Shown: one piece after another, positions 9,135-20,395 of the stretch
Position numbering within the stretch: the stretch's first letter is position 1
How the letters are laid out: each line of letters starts with the position of its first letter
Assembly (NCBI RefSeq): GCF_031628175.1
Contig: NZ_JAVLVT010000005.1
Coordinates: 496,001-560,000, forward strand
Direction: 5' to 3'
DNA: 64,000 nt
Source: Lipingzhangella_A rawalii
Lineage (GTDB): Bacteria; Actinomycetota; Actinomycetes; Streptosporangiales; Streptosporangiaceae
The notes under the pieces: model-generated
Seen by the model: the letters and a program-made list of their open reading frames with translations, nothing else
The model's database searches: none
Told to the model about the DNA's origin: nothing
Program-made: the position numbers and the translations under genes

Positions 9135-9356
9135 GCTCTCCCCCTGTCCCTGCCCGGTCGGTAGCTCCCGACCGGTTCGCGGGTGTTGCCGCATCCCTGT
9201 CTACCGGAGGAGACCTAAGGTCGGGATGAGGTAGCAGCGATGAGACGCCCGCGATGTCCGGACGTCGGCTCGTGTGTCCATCTCGTCGGTGGTCGCCCCG
9301 GCGGGGCAGTTTCGGTCCGGGCGACAGTAGCCGTCATCCGTGCGTGGCTGCACCGT

Positions 9357-10082
9357 TCAGTATTCGGTCCAGGAGTACCAGGGGCCGTGGAGGTGCTTAT
9401 AGACCGCACCGCCGTGTCCGGGGACGAAAGTTCCGGTCGGAAGCTCGTCCTCGGTGTGGGCCAGCCCCGAGGAACGCAGAATGCCCGCACCCCGGACATC
9501 GAAACGCACCGTCTCGGTATCTCCGGGACCTTCGATGTGCACTCCCGATTCCAGCCGGTACAGGCCGACGCGTTCACCGTCCAGGGGGATCGTGGTGGAG
9601 GGGTTGAGTTCGGCTGCCTGCTGGAGCAGGGCGTCCTCGGAGGCGACGACCCGAGCCTGGAGGGGCAGGTCCGCCAGGGCCAGAGTCACCGTGGTGGCGG
9701 CCAATACCGGGGCCGTGATCCAGCGGAGCCAATAACGCCGGATCATCGGACGTGCTACGCACAGCGCGATTCCCAGTCGCAGCGCGCCCATGAGTGCCAG
9801 CAGCATTCCGCCACCCACCGCCAGCACCAGGCTGCCCAGGTGACGCCCTGGGAAGCTGTCCTCCACCAGTAGTGCGGCGCCGACAACAGCGCAGGCCGGA
9901 AGGTAGATCCGCCCGGGAGGACGCGACCCCCACGCCGTGAGCCGTTGGGCCAGCGTCGGGGGCTGGGCAAGCTCCAGCAGTCGATCCACGGATTCGGGTC
10001 CCTGGGCCGAGGACTGTCCGTGCTGCGGCGCGGACGGGCGTGACGACGATGACGACGAGGACGAGGAAGACGTGGCGGACAT
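9357..10082 (-). CDS. Hypothetical membrane protein with poly-Ser N terminus
   Basis: The 241-aa protein starts with an unusual run of about ten serines (residues 5-14). Residues about 50-140 hold three to four hydrophobic segments separated by short basic loops. The C-terminal 90 residues form a soluble, mostly beta domain, probably outside the membrane. The upstream DoxX-like gene ends 26 nt before it, so the two are likely an operon. I see no catalytic motif and no named family. Confidence 0.62.
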   Translation of the reverse strand: MSATSSSSSSSSSSRPSAPQHGQSSAQGPESVDRLLELAQPPTLAQRLTAWGSRPPGRIYLPACAVVGAALLVEDSFPGRHLGSLVLAVGGGMLLALMGALRLGIALCVARPMIRRYWLRWITAPVLAATTVTLALADLPLQARVVASEDALLQQAAELNPSTTIPLDGERVGLYRLESGVHIEGPGDTETVRFDVRGAGILRSSGLAHTEDELPTGTFVPGHGGAVYKHLHGPWYSWTEY

Positions 10083-10108
10083 GGCGTGCTCTTTGTATTC
10101 TCGCGTGG

Positions 10109-10699
10109 TTACGGGCGGAATGGTCCAGGGGGCGTGTCCGGACTGCCTCGGTGGGGTCGAGGTTCGGCCTCGTCTCCAGCATAGTGGAGGGGAGGGGCTT
10201 GATCGGGGCGTTTCGCTGGGCCGGGGCGAGCCTGGGGCCAGGTGGTGGACCGGCGATCCCAGCGGGAGCGTCCCAGTCGATCGAGTGTCAGACGTCCGGG
10301 TGCGGCCGCGACCAGTAGGCAGGTCAGTGCCAGGATGAGTAGCAGCGGTGGGTCATAGCCGGGCAGCACGGTTCCCGCCACGGTCTGCGTCTCGGACAGC
10401 CACAGCGCGGCCAGGAAGCTTATGGATACCAGGATGGCGGCCAGGGGGGTCGCCACACCCACGGCCAGCGCCGCCCCACATACCAGCTCCACCAGGGCAC
10501 TGCCCTCAGCGACGTAGCGCGGTGTGGGCAGTCCGGCCATTGCCAGCGCCTGTTCTGTCGGGGCCGGGGCGGAGAGCCGCTGGGCTCCCCGCGCCAGCAG
10601 CACTCCACCCACCCCACAGCGAGCGACAAGCGCAGCCACATCCTGGAGTCCGATTCGCCCATGCCTCGAGAAGAGGTGGGTCCGTGCCCGTGTCGGCAC
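10109..10699 (-). CDS. DoxX-family membrane protein
   Basis: About 196 aa from the GTG at 10699, which follows a GGGGG-rich site; the longer frame to 11020 runs antisense through rnhB and is rejected. The order is a short basic head, a DoxX-type first helix with ARGAQRL, three more hydrophobic helices, and a polar Pro/Arg-rich tail. DoxX proteins are small four-helix membrane proteins, often linked to redox or thiol stress, with poorly defined chemistry. It is divergent from rnhB and is followed by another membrane protein gene. Confidence 0.66.
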   Translation of the reverse strand: MPTRARTHLFSRHGRIGLQDVAALVARCGVGGVLLARGAQRLSAPAPTEQALAMAGLPTPRYVAEGSALVELVCGAALAVGVATPLAAILVSISFLAALWLSETQTVAGTVLPGYDPPLLLILALTCLLVAAAPGRLTLDRLGRSRWDRRSTTWPQARPGPAKRPDQAPPLHYAGDEAEPRPHRGSPDTPPGPFRP

Positions 10700-10807
10700 T
10701 ACACCCCCAAACCAATTGCTACGTTGGGTAGCTGAGAAAATACCTTGTGTATCCCCATCTTGGATAGACGCATGCCCGCGTTTCGTGCGGCCACTACCCT
10801 GGGCCGG

Positions 10808-11497
10808 ATGACCGAATGGCAGCCACCCACACGTGAACTCGAGGACAGCCTGGTTGCCGGCGGAGCCGGCCCCGTCGCTGGGATCGACGAGGTCGGTCGG
10901 GGGGCCTGGGCCGGCCCGGTCGTGGTCTGCGCCGCAGTCCCGGGAGAGACCGCACCCCCCGAAGGGCTCACCGATTCCAAACGTCTGAGCCGCCGTCGCC
11001 GCCAGGACGTGGCCGTACACCTACGTTCCTGGGTGCGCTGCTACGCGTTCGGCCAGGCCGAGGCGGAGGAGATCGATGCCGTGGGTATGACCGAGGCCCT
11101 GCGCCGTTCGGCGCACCGCGCGCTGGACGGTCTGTCCGCGCAGGGGTGCCCCCCGCCGGAGGCGGTCCTGCTGGACGGCCGGCACGACTTCATCGGTCCC
11201 CCGTGGCCAGTCCACACCCGCGTGGGCGCAGATCTGGAGTGTCTCAGCGTCGCCGCCGCGTCGATTCTCGCCAAGTGCCACCGGGACGCCCAGATGACCG
11301 AACTCGACCAGCACTATCCAGGCTATGGATTCGCCAGTGGTGTCGGGTATCCCTCGCCGGTGCACCGACAGGCCCTCACCGACTGGGGTCCCACCGACCA
11401 GCACCGGCGTTCCTGGGCCTATATGGACGCGCTGCCGCAGTGGCGGCATCTGCGCCGTCCACGCCCCGCCCCTGGTGGCCAGACAACCCTCCTGTGA
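10808..11497 (+). CDS. rnhB: Ribonuclease HII
   Basis: This 229-aa enzyme removes RNA, including single ribonucleotides, from RNA-DNA hybrids. The acidic active site is visible as DEVGRG near residue 27, the LTDSKRLS segment, and LLDGRHDF. The start at ATG 10808 puts about 25 residues before the first catalytic Asp, the usual arrangement; ATG 10772 and GTG 10745 are in-frame alternatives. It is transcribed divergently from the DoxX gene and followed by a hairpin. Confidence 0.93.
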   Translation: MTEWQPPTRELEDSLVAGGAGPVAGIDEVGRGAWAGPVVVCAAVPGETAPPEGLTDSKRLSRRRRQDVAVHLRSWVRCYAFGQAEAEEIDAVGMTEALRRSAHRALDGLSAQGCPPPEAVLLDGRHDFIGPPWPVHTRVGADLECLSVAAASILAKCHRDAQMTELDQHYPGYGFASGVGYPSPVHRQALTDWGPTDQHRRSWAYMDALPQWRHLRRPRPAPGGQTTLL

Positions 11498-11595
11498 TCC
11501 CGGGTGGCGTTCGGGCCGCCACGCCTGTTCCGGGACAGCGGGGGGACTGGCCCCGGTGCGTTATACAAGGTGGTGCGGAGTTGGTCCGCGAGACT

Positions 11596-11616
11596 CCCGC
11601 ACTCCGGAGGTGCGGG
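11596..11616 (+). terminator. Putative terminator after rnhB
   Basis: A 7-bp perfect stem (11596-11602 with 11610-11616) with a 7-nt loop lies about 100 bases after the rnhB stop and before the AAA+ gene. Flanking bases can extend it with one GU pair. Confidence 0.5.
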
Positions 11617-11668
11617 GGCGTGCGCGGCCGTAGGCTGCCGCCCCCGACGGACCAAATGAGGGGATGGG

Positions 11669-14176
11669 ATGCCACAGAACACGCCGCCCCCAGCGGCGGG
11701 CCCGGAGCGCGGCCAGACCAGGGGGGCGCTGTCACGGCTTCGGGAGTGGTACTACCGACACTCGCTGCGCTCCCGACTGGTGGCAGGTGCCCTCGTACTC
11801 GCCCTCGTTGCCCTTGCCGCGTGGCTGGCCGGAATGCCGGTGCTCGCCTCCCTGGGCACCGCCCTGCTGGGGCTGGTTCTTCTTGCGGCACTGATGCGCT
11901 CGGTCGACGCCGTGGCAACCGTGCTGGTGTGCGTGGTGTGGGCCCTGGTGGCCTATCCCCTGTTCGGCCAGACCGTGGACTACGCCTCACCATGGTCCCT
12001 GGTGCCGCTACTGCTGCCGATTCCGGTGGCGCTGCTCGCCAGCCGGATCCGCACCTTCCCCGTCTGGCATACCACGCTGCTCGCACTGCTCGTGGCTCTG
12101 ATTCTGGGCCTTGCCGTGGGGCTGCCCAGGATGATTACCGACACCGTTCCGGAATGGCTCGGGGTGGGGACGGCCGTCATCGCCGCGGGCGGTGCGCTCC
12201 TGTGGCGGGCCCTCGCCGGGCTGGCACTCCAAGGCGGAACCTCCCGGCGCACGACAACCCCACCCGACTCCGCTGTGGACGACACACCGGGAACCTCCGG
12301 TCGGGCAGCGGGCCCGGAATCCGAGACGGGGCACGCCATACCGGATCGCGCGGTTGAACAGCGGCAGCGCTCCCCGGCCACCGCCACGCCGGCCTCACCG
12401 AACCCGCAGGACGACGAGCCGATTCCGGTTGAGGATGCCCTGGCCCAGCTGGAGGCCATGATCGGCCTGGATCCGGTCAAGCAGCAGGTCCGCTCAATCG
12501 CCGCGTCCATCGAGGCCGCCCGCCTTCGCGCGGACGCCGGATTGGAGGTCGAGCGCCCCCTACGGCATCTGGTGTTCTCGGGTCCGCCCGGTACCGGGAA
12601 GACAAGTGTGGCACGAACACTGGCCACGATCCTGCACTCCTTTGGTCTGCTGCCCAGCGCACGGGTTGTCGAGGCGCAGCGGGTCGACCTGGTGGGCGAG
12701 TATCTCGGGGCGACCGCGATCAAAACCAACGCCCTGATCGACCAAGCCCTGGGGGGAGTCCTGTTCATCGACGAAGCCTACGCACTGGTCAACGACGGCG
12801 ACGGGCAGCCGGACCGCTTCGGGGCCGAGGCCGTGCAGACCCTGCTGAAACGGGCCGAGGACGACCGGGATCAGCTCGTCGTCATCCTCGCGGGCTACGA
12901 GGAAGAGATGGACCGGCTGCTGGCGTCGAACCCGGGGTTGTCCTCGCGGTTCGCGACACGAATCACCTTTCCCAGCTACAGTGCCGAGGAACTGGTCGCG
13001 ATCGCGGAGCGCCTCTGCGTCCAGCGGGGTGACGAGCTGGACACGGACGCACGTTCCGCGCTCGCCGACCGTTTCGCGCAGGCTGCGGAGCGGATCGACG
13101 AGCTGGGAAACGGCCGATTCGCCCGGTCGTTGGTGGAGAAGGCTGCGGAGGCGCGGGATGTGCGTGTGGTCACGAGCGCGCACGGGGGGGATGCGGCCGG
13201 CACCGCACATTCCACGGGAAACGAGTCCGGGCCCCCCGACGCCACCGAGCTCACCACGATCCGGGTGGCCGACGTGAACCGTGCCTACGGCGAGCTGACC
13301 GAGCGCCTGCATGGTCACGGTACTCCTCCCGACCTCGGTCAGGCATTGGCGGAGTTGGACGCGATGACGGGGTTGGAGCCGGTCAAGGAGCAGGTCCGAT
13401 CCATCACGGCGCAGCTGCGCGTGGCCCGGCTGCGGAGCGCTCAGGGGCTACAGACCCAACCGCCAATGCGGCACTTCGTCTTTGTTGGCCCGCCGGGCAC
13501 CGGAAAGACATCCGTCGCACGGGTCCTGGGACGAATCTTCGCAGCACTGGGCCTCCTCAGCCGCCCGGAGGTAGTGGAGGCCCAGCGGGCGGACCTCGTG
13601 GGCGAGCACATGGGTGCGACCGCGGTGAAGACCAATCGCCTGGTGGATTCGGCCCTCGGGGGCGTGCTGTTCGTCGATGAGGCCTACTCCCTGGCCAACC
13701 CCGGATACAGCGGTGGGGACGCGTTCGGGGCCGAGGCCATCCAGACCCTGCTGAAGCGGGCCGAAGATGACCGCTCACGCCTGGTCGTCGTCCTGGCGGG
13801 CTACCCCGAGGAGATGGATCGCTTTCTCGCCAGCAACGCGGGGCTGTCGTCCCGGTTCAACATGCGGGTTCAGTTTCCCAGCTACACTGCGGCCGAACTC
13901 ACCGACATCGCCGTTGCGCTCGCGGATGCCAGTGGTGATCGGTTCGACAATGACGCCCGCGACGACCTGGAGCGCATCTTTGGCTACGTCTGTGCGGAGG
14001 GCTGGATCGACCAGTTGGGCAATGGCCGGTTCGCTCGGTCCCTGTTCGAACGCGCCTGTTCCCATCGGGATCTGCGTGTGGCGGAGCAGTTGGGAGAGGC
14101 GGCAAGTGCCGCCGATCTGACCAGGATCACCAGTGCCGACCTCCGGTCCGCCTACACCCGACTTACTCAAGAGTAA
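11669..14176 (+). CDS. Membrane-anchored protein with two CbxX/CfxQ-type AAA+ modules
   Basis: The protein has 835 aa. Residues about 30-190 hold several hydrophobic segments, then comes a Pro/Thr-rich linker (190-250). AAA+ module 1 has Walker A at G305-T312 and Walker B D368-E369. Module 2 has Walker A at G607-T614 and Walker B D670-E671. Both modules have the LAxLxxMxGLxPVK(E/Q)QV entry, the FGAEAxQTLLKRAEDDR segment and the SSRF arginine region of the CbxX/SpoVK/EccA group. All catalytic residues look intact in both modules, so both should bind and hydrolyse ATP. Such proteins remodel protein complexes; type VII secretion EccA is a relative, but no other ESX gene is here. The substrate is unknown. 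Confidence 0.85.
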   Translation: MPQNTPPPAAGPERGQTRGALSRLREWYYRHSLRSRLVAGALVLALVALAAWLAGMPVLASLGTALLGLVLLAALMRSVDAVATVLVCVVWALVAYPLFGQTVDYASPWSLVPLLLPIPVALLASRIRTFPVWHTTLLALLVALILGLAVGLPRMITDTVPEWLGVGTAVIAAGGALLWRALAGLALQGGTSRRTTTPPDSAVDDTPGTSGRAAGPESETGHAIPDRAVEQRQRSPATATPASPNPQDDEPIPVEDALAQLEAMIGLDPVKQQVRSIAASIEAARLRADAGLEVERPLRHLVFSGPPGTGKTSVARTLATILHSFGLLPSARVVEAQRVDLVGEYLGATAIKTNALIDQALGGVLFIDEAYALVNDGDGQPDRFGAEAVQTLLKRAEDDRDQLVVILAGYEEEMDRLLASNPGLSSRFATRITFPSYSAEELVAIAERLCVQRGDELDTDARSALADRFAQAAERIDELGNGRFARSLVEKAAEARDVRVVTSAHGGDAAGTAHSTGNESGPPDATELTTIRVADVNRAYGELTERLHGHGTPPDLGQALAELDAMTGLEPVKEQVRSITAQLRVARLRSAQGLQTQPPMRHFVFVGPPGTGKTSVARVLGRIFAALGLLSRPEVVEAQRADLVGEHMGATAVKTNRLVDSALGGVLFVDEAYSLANPGYSGGDAFGAEAIQTLLKRAEDDRSRLVVVLAGYPEEMDRFLASNAGLSSRFNMRVQFPSYTAAELTDIAVALADASGDRFDNDARDDLERIFGYVCAEGWIDQLGNGRFARSLFERACSHRDLRVAEQLGEAASAADLTRITSADLRSAYTRLTQE

Positions 14177-14229
14177 CTTTTGGGTCGCAGGCGCCGCCAC
14201 CTGCGGTGTGCCGGTGTTAGCCTCCGGCT

Positions 14230-14961
14230 ATGAACGCATCGACGAGCGGGAGTCCCGCACGCCAGGCCGTCATCCTGGCCGGAGGGCAGGCGACACGACT
14301 CCGCCCCTACACCGATACGCGGCCCAAGGCGATGGTGGAGGTAGCCGACCGCCCCATCATCGACTACCAGCTGGAATGGCTCGCGCGGTACGACGTGGAG
14401 CACGTTGTGGTCTCCTGCGGGTACAAGGCGGAGGTGTTGCACGACCATCTCCAGCAACGTTCCGGGGCCCCCGACGTCTCCGTGTTGGTCGAGGACGAGC
14501 CGCTGGGCCGCGGCGGGGCTCTGCGCTATGCGGCGCGTGCCCTCCCGGAGCGGGATGCGGCCTACCTGGCGCTGAACGGTGACGTGTTGACGTGGTTTCC
14601 TCTGGATGATTTCGCCCGGTACCACGCCGCGAAGGGTGGACTGGCGACCTTGGCCCTCGCTCAGTACCGGACCAGCTGGGGGATTGTGGACGTGGTCGAG
14701 GACGGAACCATCAAGGGTTTCGAACAGAGCCCGCTCCTGCCGTTCTGGATCAACGCTGGGGTCTATCTGTTCGACGCGGCCACGACCCCGCTGCTCCCCG
14801 AACGCGGTGACCACGAATCCTCCACCTTCCCGGAGCTGGCCGCGCAGGGGCGCCTCTTCGGCTACCGGATCGAGGGATTCTGGCGTGGCGTGGACACGGT
14901 CAAAGATGTCAAGGAGGCCAGCGCACAGATCCCGGAACTGACCCGGTTCCCGTCCGGGTGA
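14230..14961 (+). CDS. Sugar-1-phosphate nucleotidyltransferase
   Basis: This 243-aa protein of the NTP-transferase fold has the signature AGGQATRLRPYT (residues 17-28), TRPKAM with K33, and an NGDV metal-binding segment near 116-119. It lacks the C-terminal left-handed beta helix of GlmU- or GlgC-like enzymes, so it resembles RmlA, RfbF or HddC-type enzymes. These activate sugar phosphates with dTTP, CTP or GTP for polysaccharides. Sugar and nucleotide cannot be told from the motif. It starts 53 nt after the AAA+ gene and faces a minus-strand gene 16 nt away. Confidence 0.82.
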   Translation: MNASTSGSPARQAVILAGGQATRLRPYTDTRPKAMVEVADRPIIDYQLEWLARYDVEHVVVSCGYKAEVLHDHLQQRSGAPDVSVLVEDEPLGRGGALRYAARALPERDAAYLALNGDVLTWFPLDDFARYHAAKGGLATLALAQYRTSWGIVDVVEDGTIKGFEQSPLLPFWINAGVYLFDAATTPLLPERGDHESSTFPELAAQGRLFGYRIEGFWRGVDTVKDVKEASAQIPELTRFPSG

Positions 14962-14977
14962 ACGGCGGATCCGGGCC

Positions 14978-16579
14978 TCACAGGTCGTCGAGACGCTTCA
15001 CCAGTGCGCGGCTGTCCTCACCGTTGGTAAGGACATCCAGGAGCGTTTCCAGAACGACCATCCGACTGTGGCCCCGGTCCAGCAGCCGCCGAGCCGCCGC
15101 CCAGAGGTTGGGCGGGTCGTCGTCCCACAGCCGGCGAGCCAGTTCCTCGTGGCAGTCCAGGGCTTCCTCCAGTTCTGGACTGCCCTCGAACGAGTCCGTG
15201 CTGTGCCGCCCCTGGCTGGCCTGCTGGCCATTGAAATGGTCGAGCCGTAGCAGAGCCCGCCGCCCCTCTGGGGTGGTCGGATCGTAGGCGTCGTCCTCGG
15301 CCAGGTAGTCACTGGTCAACAGGGGGAAGGCGAATATTCGCCGTGGCAGGGCAGCCAGGTCGCCGTCCGGGAGGAGCCGGCGCACGGTTTCCGGGCGCAT
15401 TCCGGTGACCGCCACCGGATCCTGGCCGGCGTCAACGAGGCACCGTGTCGCCTCCCAGAGGGCATCCAGGGTGGCGTCCCGAGCTTCGGCGGGCAGGCCG
15501 GAACGCGGGGCCGCCCACCGTATCCAGGCGGCCAGGACATGGGGCATCGCCTCGCGCTCCGCCGGGCTCAACACCACCCGGCGGGGCAGCCAGGACAGCA
15601 GGAACGCCTCCACCTTGCGGGGACTGACGCGCAGCGGACGTCCCGAGTCCAGGTCACTGCCGTAGTCGATGATGTGGTCCACACAGCGACTCGCTGTGTA
15701 GCTGTCCGAGAGATCAGCCGCCTCGGGAGAGGCGAGAAATCGTGCGGCCAGTGTCGCGCGGTGCTCCCGGCGCCAGGGTTGGGTCACCACCGAAGGAGCA
15801 CTGGGAAGCTGCCGAATCCGCGCGCGTAGGAGCGCGTGGTGATGGGCGAGCGTGTCCCGGGTCAGGTCCGTGGATACCGGGCTGACCGCCTGACCCAGTC
15901 CTCGTTCGTGGGTGAGTGCGGCTTCGGTGCGGACCACGGCCGTTTCCAGCAGCGTGCGGGCTCGCGTGGCCGGCAGGGGGGTGAACGTCGCCATCGGATC
16001 CCGGTGCGTGGTGGCCCAACCATGGTCGACGAGTGTCGTCACCTTGGAGGTGACCCACACATCGCGGAGCACCCCGCCAGCGTTGTGGTCGATCACGGCG
16101 ATCACCGCATGGCGGTCCGGATCATCGGCATCGCCGTAGTCGAAGGTGCAGATCACGTCGTCGGTGTCTCCGAACCGGGAGCCGGACACGTAGCAGTCTC
16201 CGGGGCGGGCCGTGCCCAGGAGTTCGGCCCAACGCGGTCGTGGTGTGCCCTGCCGGAGTAGATCGTAGAGTGCCCACCGCGCAGCCAGCCGCTGGCGCCG
16301 CGTTCGCCCCAGGGAGCTGATGCCGCTGAGGAGGGCGCAGGCTGCGGACGTCGCCGAGTCTGCCGCGTGCTGAATCAGCCCCTCACCGATGATCCGCTCG
16401 ACGTCGCCGTCCGGGACCTGCTGGCCCCACCACGCACCGAGCAGCTCACTGATCGCGAGCTCGGTGTCCAAGGGATGCCGTAGTGCCAGCAGGGACCGCG
16501 CGGCACGGAGCATGCCGTCGAACACCTCCGTGGGCGTCGCGGAGGTTACCGGGCCTGCGGTCGGAAAGCGTGACGACAC
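14978..16579 (-). CDS. Actinobacterial hypothetical protein
   Basis: A 533-aa soluble protein starting at GTG 16579. It is helix-rich with a beta segment (about 145-200) that includes GDCYVSGSRFGDTDD and DRHAVIAVIDHNAGG. The C-terminal part (about 270-530) is rich in Trp, Arg and Leu. No signal peptide, membrane segment or known catalytic motif is visible. Length, codon usage and continuous frame support a real gene. I do not recognise a characterised family. Confidence 0.7.
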   Translation of the reverse strand: MSSRFPTAGPVTSATPTEVFDGMLRAARSLLALRHPLDTELAISELLGAWWGQQVPDGDVERIIGEGLIQHAADSATSAACALLSGISSLGRTRRQRLAARWALYDLLRQGTPRPRWAELLGTARPGDCYVSGSRFGDTDDVICTFDYGDADDPDRHAVIAVIDHNAGGVLRDVWVTSKVTTLVDHGWATTHRDPMATFTPLPATRARTLLETAVVRTEAALTHERGLGQAVSPVSTDLTRDTLAHHHALLRARIRQLPSAPSVVTQPWRREHRATLAARFLASPEAADLSDSYTASRCVDHIIDYGSDLDSGRPLRVSPRKVEAFLLSWLPRRVVLSPAEREAMPHVLAAWIRWAAPRSGLPAEARDATLDALWEATRCLVDAGQDPVAVTGMRPETVRRLLPDGDLAALPRRIFAFPLLTSDYLAEDDAYDPTTPEGRRALLRLDHFNGQQASQGRHSTDSFEGSPELEEALDCHEELARRLWDDDPPNLWAAARRLLDRGHSRMVVLETLLDVLTNGEDSRALVKRLDDL

Positions 16580-17330
16580 ATCCCTGAGGCTACGTCCTGC
16601 GGAGGGCTTCGTGCGCGCCTCGGTGACAGTTCGGGTGGAGTTGTACGGGGCCGTCCCGGGGCGCGTTCACATCGGCTCGGGCGGAGCGCTGGTCCGGAGT
16701 AGGCTTCGGTTCCTCCCGTGCTCCGATCCGACAGCCGCTGCTGGGATCACGGACGGGCCACGTCGAGCGCGCAGCCGCGCCTCCGACACGCTGGAGTCGC
16801 ACAGTTACCTGGAGTGCGCCCCACAGATCCGGATCAGAGAAATTCTGGTTGGGGAGTAACACCGGGGGGCTTGGCACCGATGAACCCGATAGAGGGGCCT
16901 GTCTATCGACGGCCAGACCATCAGTCAGTGCACCGAGGAGTCCTGGTCCCCGGAACAGCGGAGGGGGTGGAGTATTCGGGTCCGAACACTGTTTCGTCGT
17001 TGTTATCCCTCGGTGTCTCCTGCGCCGCGACACCGGGATTTTTCCCGGGTTGTGGCAGGTAGCGTCGCTTGGCGTAGCAGGTTGAGGCGCCGGAAGTGGG
17101 GTATCGGACCGTACGAAGAACTCCGTTGCCTTGCCTATGGTGGAAAGAGCTCCCCGCTGGGGGCGGGGTGGTCCAGGCGCGAATGCGCACAACGAAAGAG
17201 CGTTCCCCACCGTTGGGGGAGGAGCCCGGCAAGAGCCCCGGCGCGAGTGTCAGTGTCCCCTGTCCCCTTCGCCAAGCTCTCCGGCGCCGGTATCTAGCAA
17301 ACTCGCCACACGTCCGTTCGAGAGGTGTTT
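16580..17330. other. Long leader region of the sigma factor gene, no gene seen
   Basis: About 750 bases between a minus-strand gene and the sigma factor. Frames here are short and have no recognisable content. The only structure I can point to is a hairpin at 17033-17048 (6-bp arms, loop TTTT). A long leader with more than one promoter is usual for hrdB genes, but I cannot name a -35/-10 pair with confidence. Confidence 0.5.
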
Positions 17331-19202
<1,872 letters not shown>

Positions 19203-19296
19203 GCCCCGCGGTCTCGCGCCCGCGGGCCGGGGCCGATCGATGGACCCTGCGGGCCGCCTGACTGTCGGGCACGGTCGGTACCTGGACTGGCTGGGA

Positions 19297-19329
19297 CGGC
19301 CCCGGACCGGGAATCCCGGTCCGGGGCCG
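19297..19329. terminator. Strong hairpin after sigma factor gene
   Basis: Perfect 15-bp GC-rich stem (19297-19311 with 19315-19329) and a 3-nt loop, 95 bases after the sigma factor stop. It can act in both directions. Confidence 0.85.
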
Positions 19330-19498
19330 CGGCACCCCCTGCCCGGCCTGGACGCTGGTGGGCGACATCCGCCTGGCACTCAGTGTTCCAGGACCGCTTC
19401 TCCGGTACTGTCGTGATGATCCCCCTCATCCGACGTTCCCCACGATCCCGCAGCCGTGGTATGAGCGAGATAAAGATGGGCAGCGCCCGGGTGGTGAC

Positions 19499-19522
19499 GC
19501 CCCACACGCGTGTCTGTGGGGC
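19499..19522 (-). terminator. Hairpin after yaaA
   Basis: An 8-bp perfect stem (19499-19506 with 19515-19522) with an 8-nt loop, 48 bases beyond the stop of the minus-strand yaaA gene. The stretch 19203-19570 holds only this hairpin and the sigma factor terminator. Confidence 0.6.
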
Positions 19523-19570
19523 CGCGCACGGAAGCGATTGCGGTGGGTTCTCTCGTCTGGTGCTGCCGGG

Positions 19571-20395
19571 TCAGCCCTGCTCGATCACGTCGATCTGGTC
19601 TGCGGAGCCGGAGTGTGCGTCCGGGCTGCGTTCGACGTGGAATCCCTGGGCCCTGAGGGCGTCTACGAGCTCTGCCGGGGACTCGGGATGGACATCGTTG
19701 GCCAGCAGGGCATGAGCCACCCGCCCCCGGGCTGCCTTCGCGTGATGGCTGACCACGGAGCGCTCCCGACGGCCCTCGACGCTACGTTCCCGGAGTACCC
19801 GAATTGTGACCGTCCTTGTTCCCCGGTGGTCCCCGGCTGGGGACTGGCCTCGGAAGGCGGGGGCGTAGGCGGCGGAGCGGCAGTCCACGAGCAGGTGCCC
19901 CCGCGTGTGTTCCCGGAGCGGGTCTTGGAGATGTCCGCGCCAGAATGTCGACAGTCGCCCCAGGGCCGGCAGCCGCACGTCCATGGATAGCCGGTAGTCG
20001 GGGATCACGTCATCGATTCCCAGCACGCCCCACAGTCCGGAGAAGATCAGGACGGAGCGGGTGACGTTGAGGCCCGATGGTCCACTGCGCAGTCCTGGCA
20101 GGTCCAGGGCGTCGTAGAGCACTCCGGTGTAGCGTTGCGCAGCGGGCAGTGTCGGTGCGTGGCGCAGTTCCCGGTTGGCGGTTACCGCGGCGCCCTGGCG
20201 TGCGGAGAGTCCCAGGATCTCCCGTGCGCTCGTGCCGGCGGGGTCACCCTGATCGTCCGCGCAGACCTTTTCCAGCTCGGCCAGGACCTGCTCCCGCGGC
20301 CAGGTGAGATCCGGGAACGTGAGCCGGGAGAAATCGACCGGAGGACCGTTCCCCGCGGGTGCCTTCCCGGCGGACGGCGGGAGTAGGACGAACAT
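19571..20395 (-). CDS. yaaA: YaaA family peroxide stress protein
   Basis: 274 aa from ATG 20395, which has GGAGG at the right distance; the longer frame to 20473 is not needed. The start MFVLLPPSAGKA, the NREL(R)HAPTLPAAQRYTGVLYDAL segment, and the later SGLWGVL and DYRLSMDVRLP segments are those of the YaaA/DUF328 family. In E. coli the protein lowers free iron and protects DNA during hydrogen peroxide stress, and a structure shows a DNA-binding fold. Length is slightly above the E. coli protein. It is transcribed against the sigma factor gene. Confidence 0.88.
   Translation of the reverse strand: MFVLLPPSAGKAPAGNGPPVDFSRLTFPDLTWPREQVLAELEKVCADDQGDPAGTSAREILGLSARQGAAVTANRELRHAPTLPAAQRYTGVLYDALDLPGLRSGPSGLNVTRSVLIFSGLWGVLGIDDVIPDYRLSMDVRLPALGRLSTFWRGHLQDPLREHTRGHLLVDCRSAAYAPAFRGQSPAGDHRGTRTVTIRVLRERSVEGRRERSVVSHHAKAARGRVAHALLANDVHPESPAELVDALRAQGFHVERSPDAHSGSADQIDVIEQG

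Noticed and set aside
10700..11020. N-terminal extension of the DoxX frame through rnhB
   Set aside because: It is antisense to the conserved rnhB and lacks DoxX-like content; the GTG at 10699 fits better.
11669..14176. Type VII secretion EccA
   Set aside because: The AAA+ modules are similar, but there are two of them, EccA's TPR domain is missing and no other ESX gene is nearby.
16389..16859. 156-codon plus-strand frame before the sigma factor
   Set aside because: About 190 bases lie antisense to the 533-aa gene; the remainder has no motif or ribosome site.
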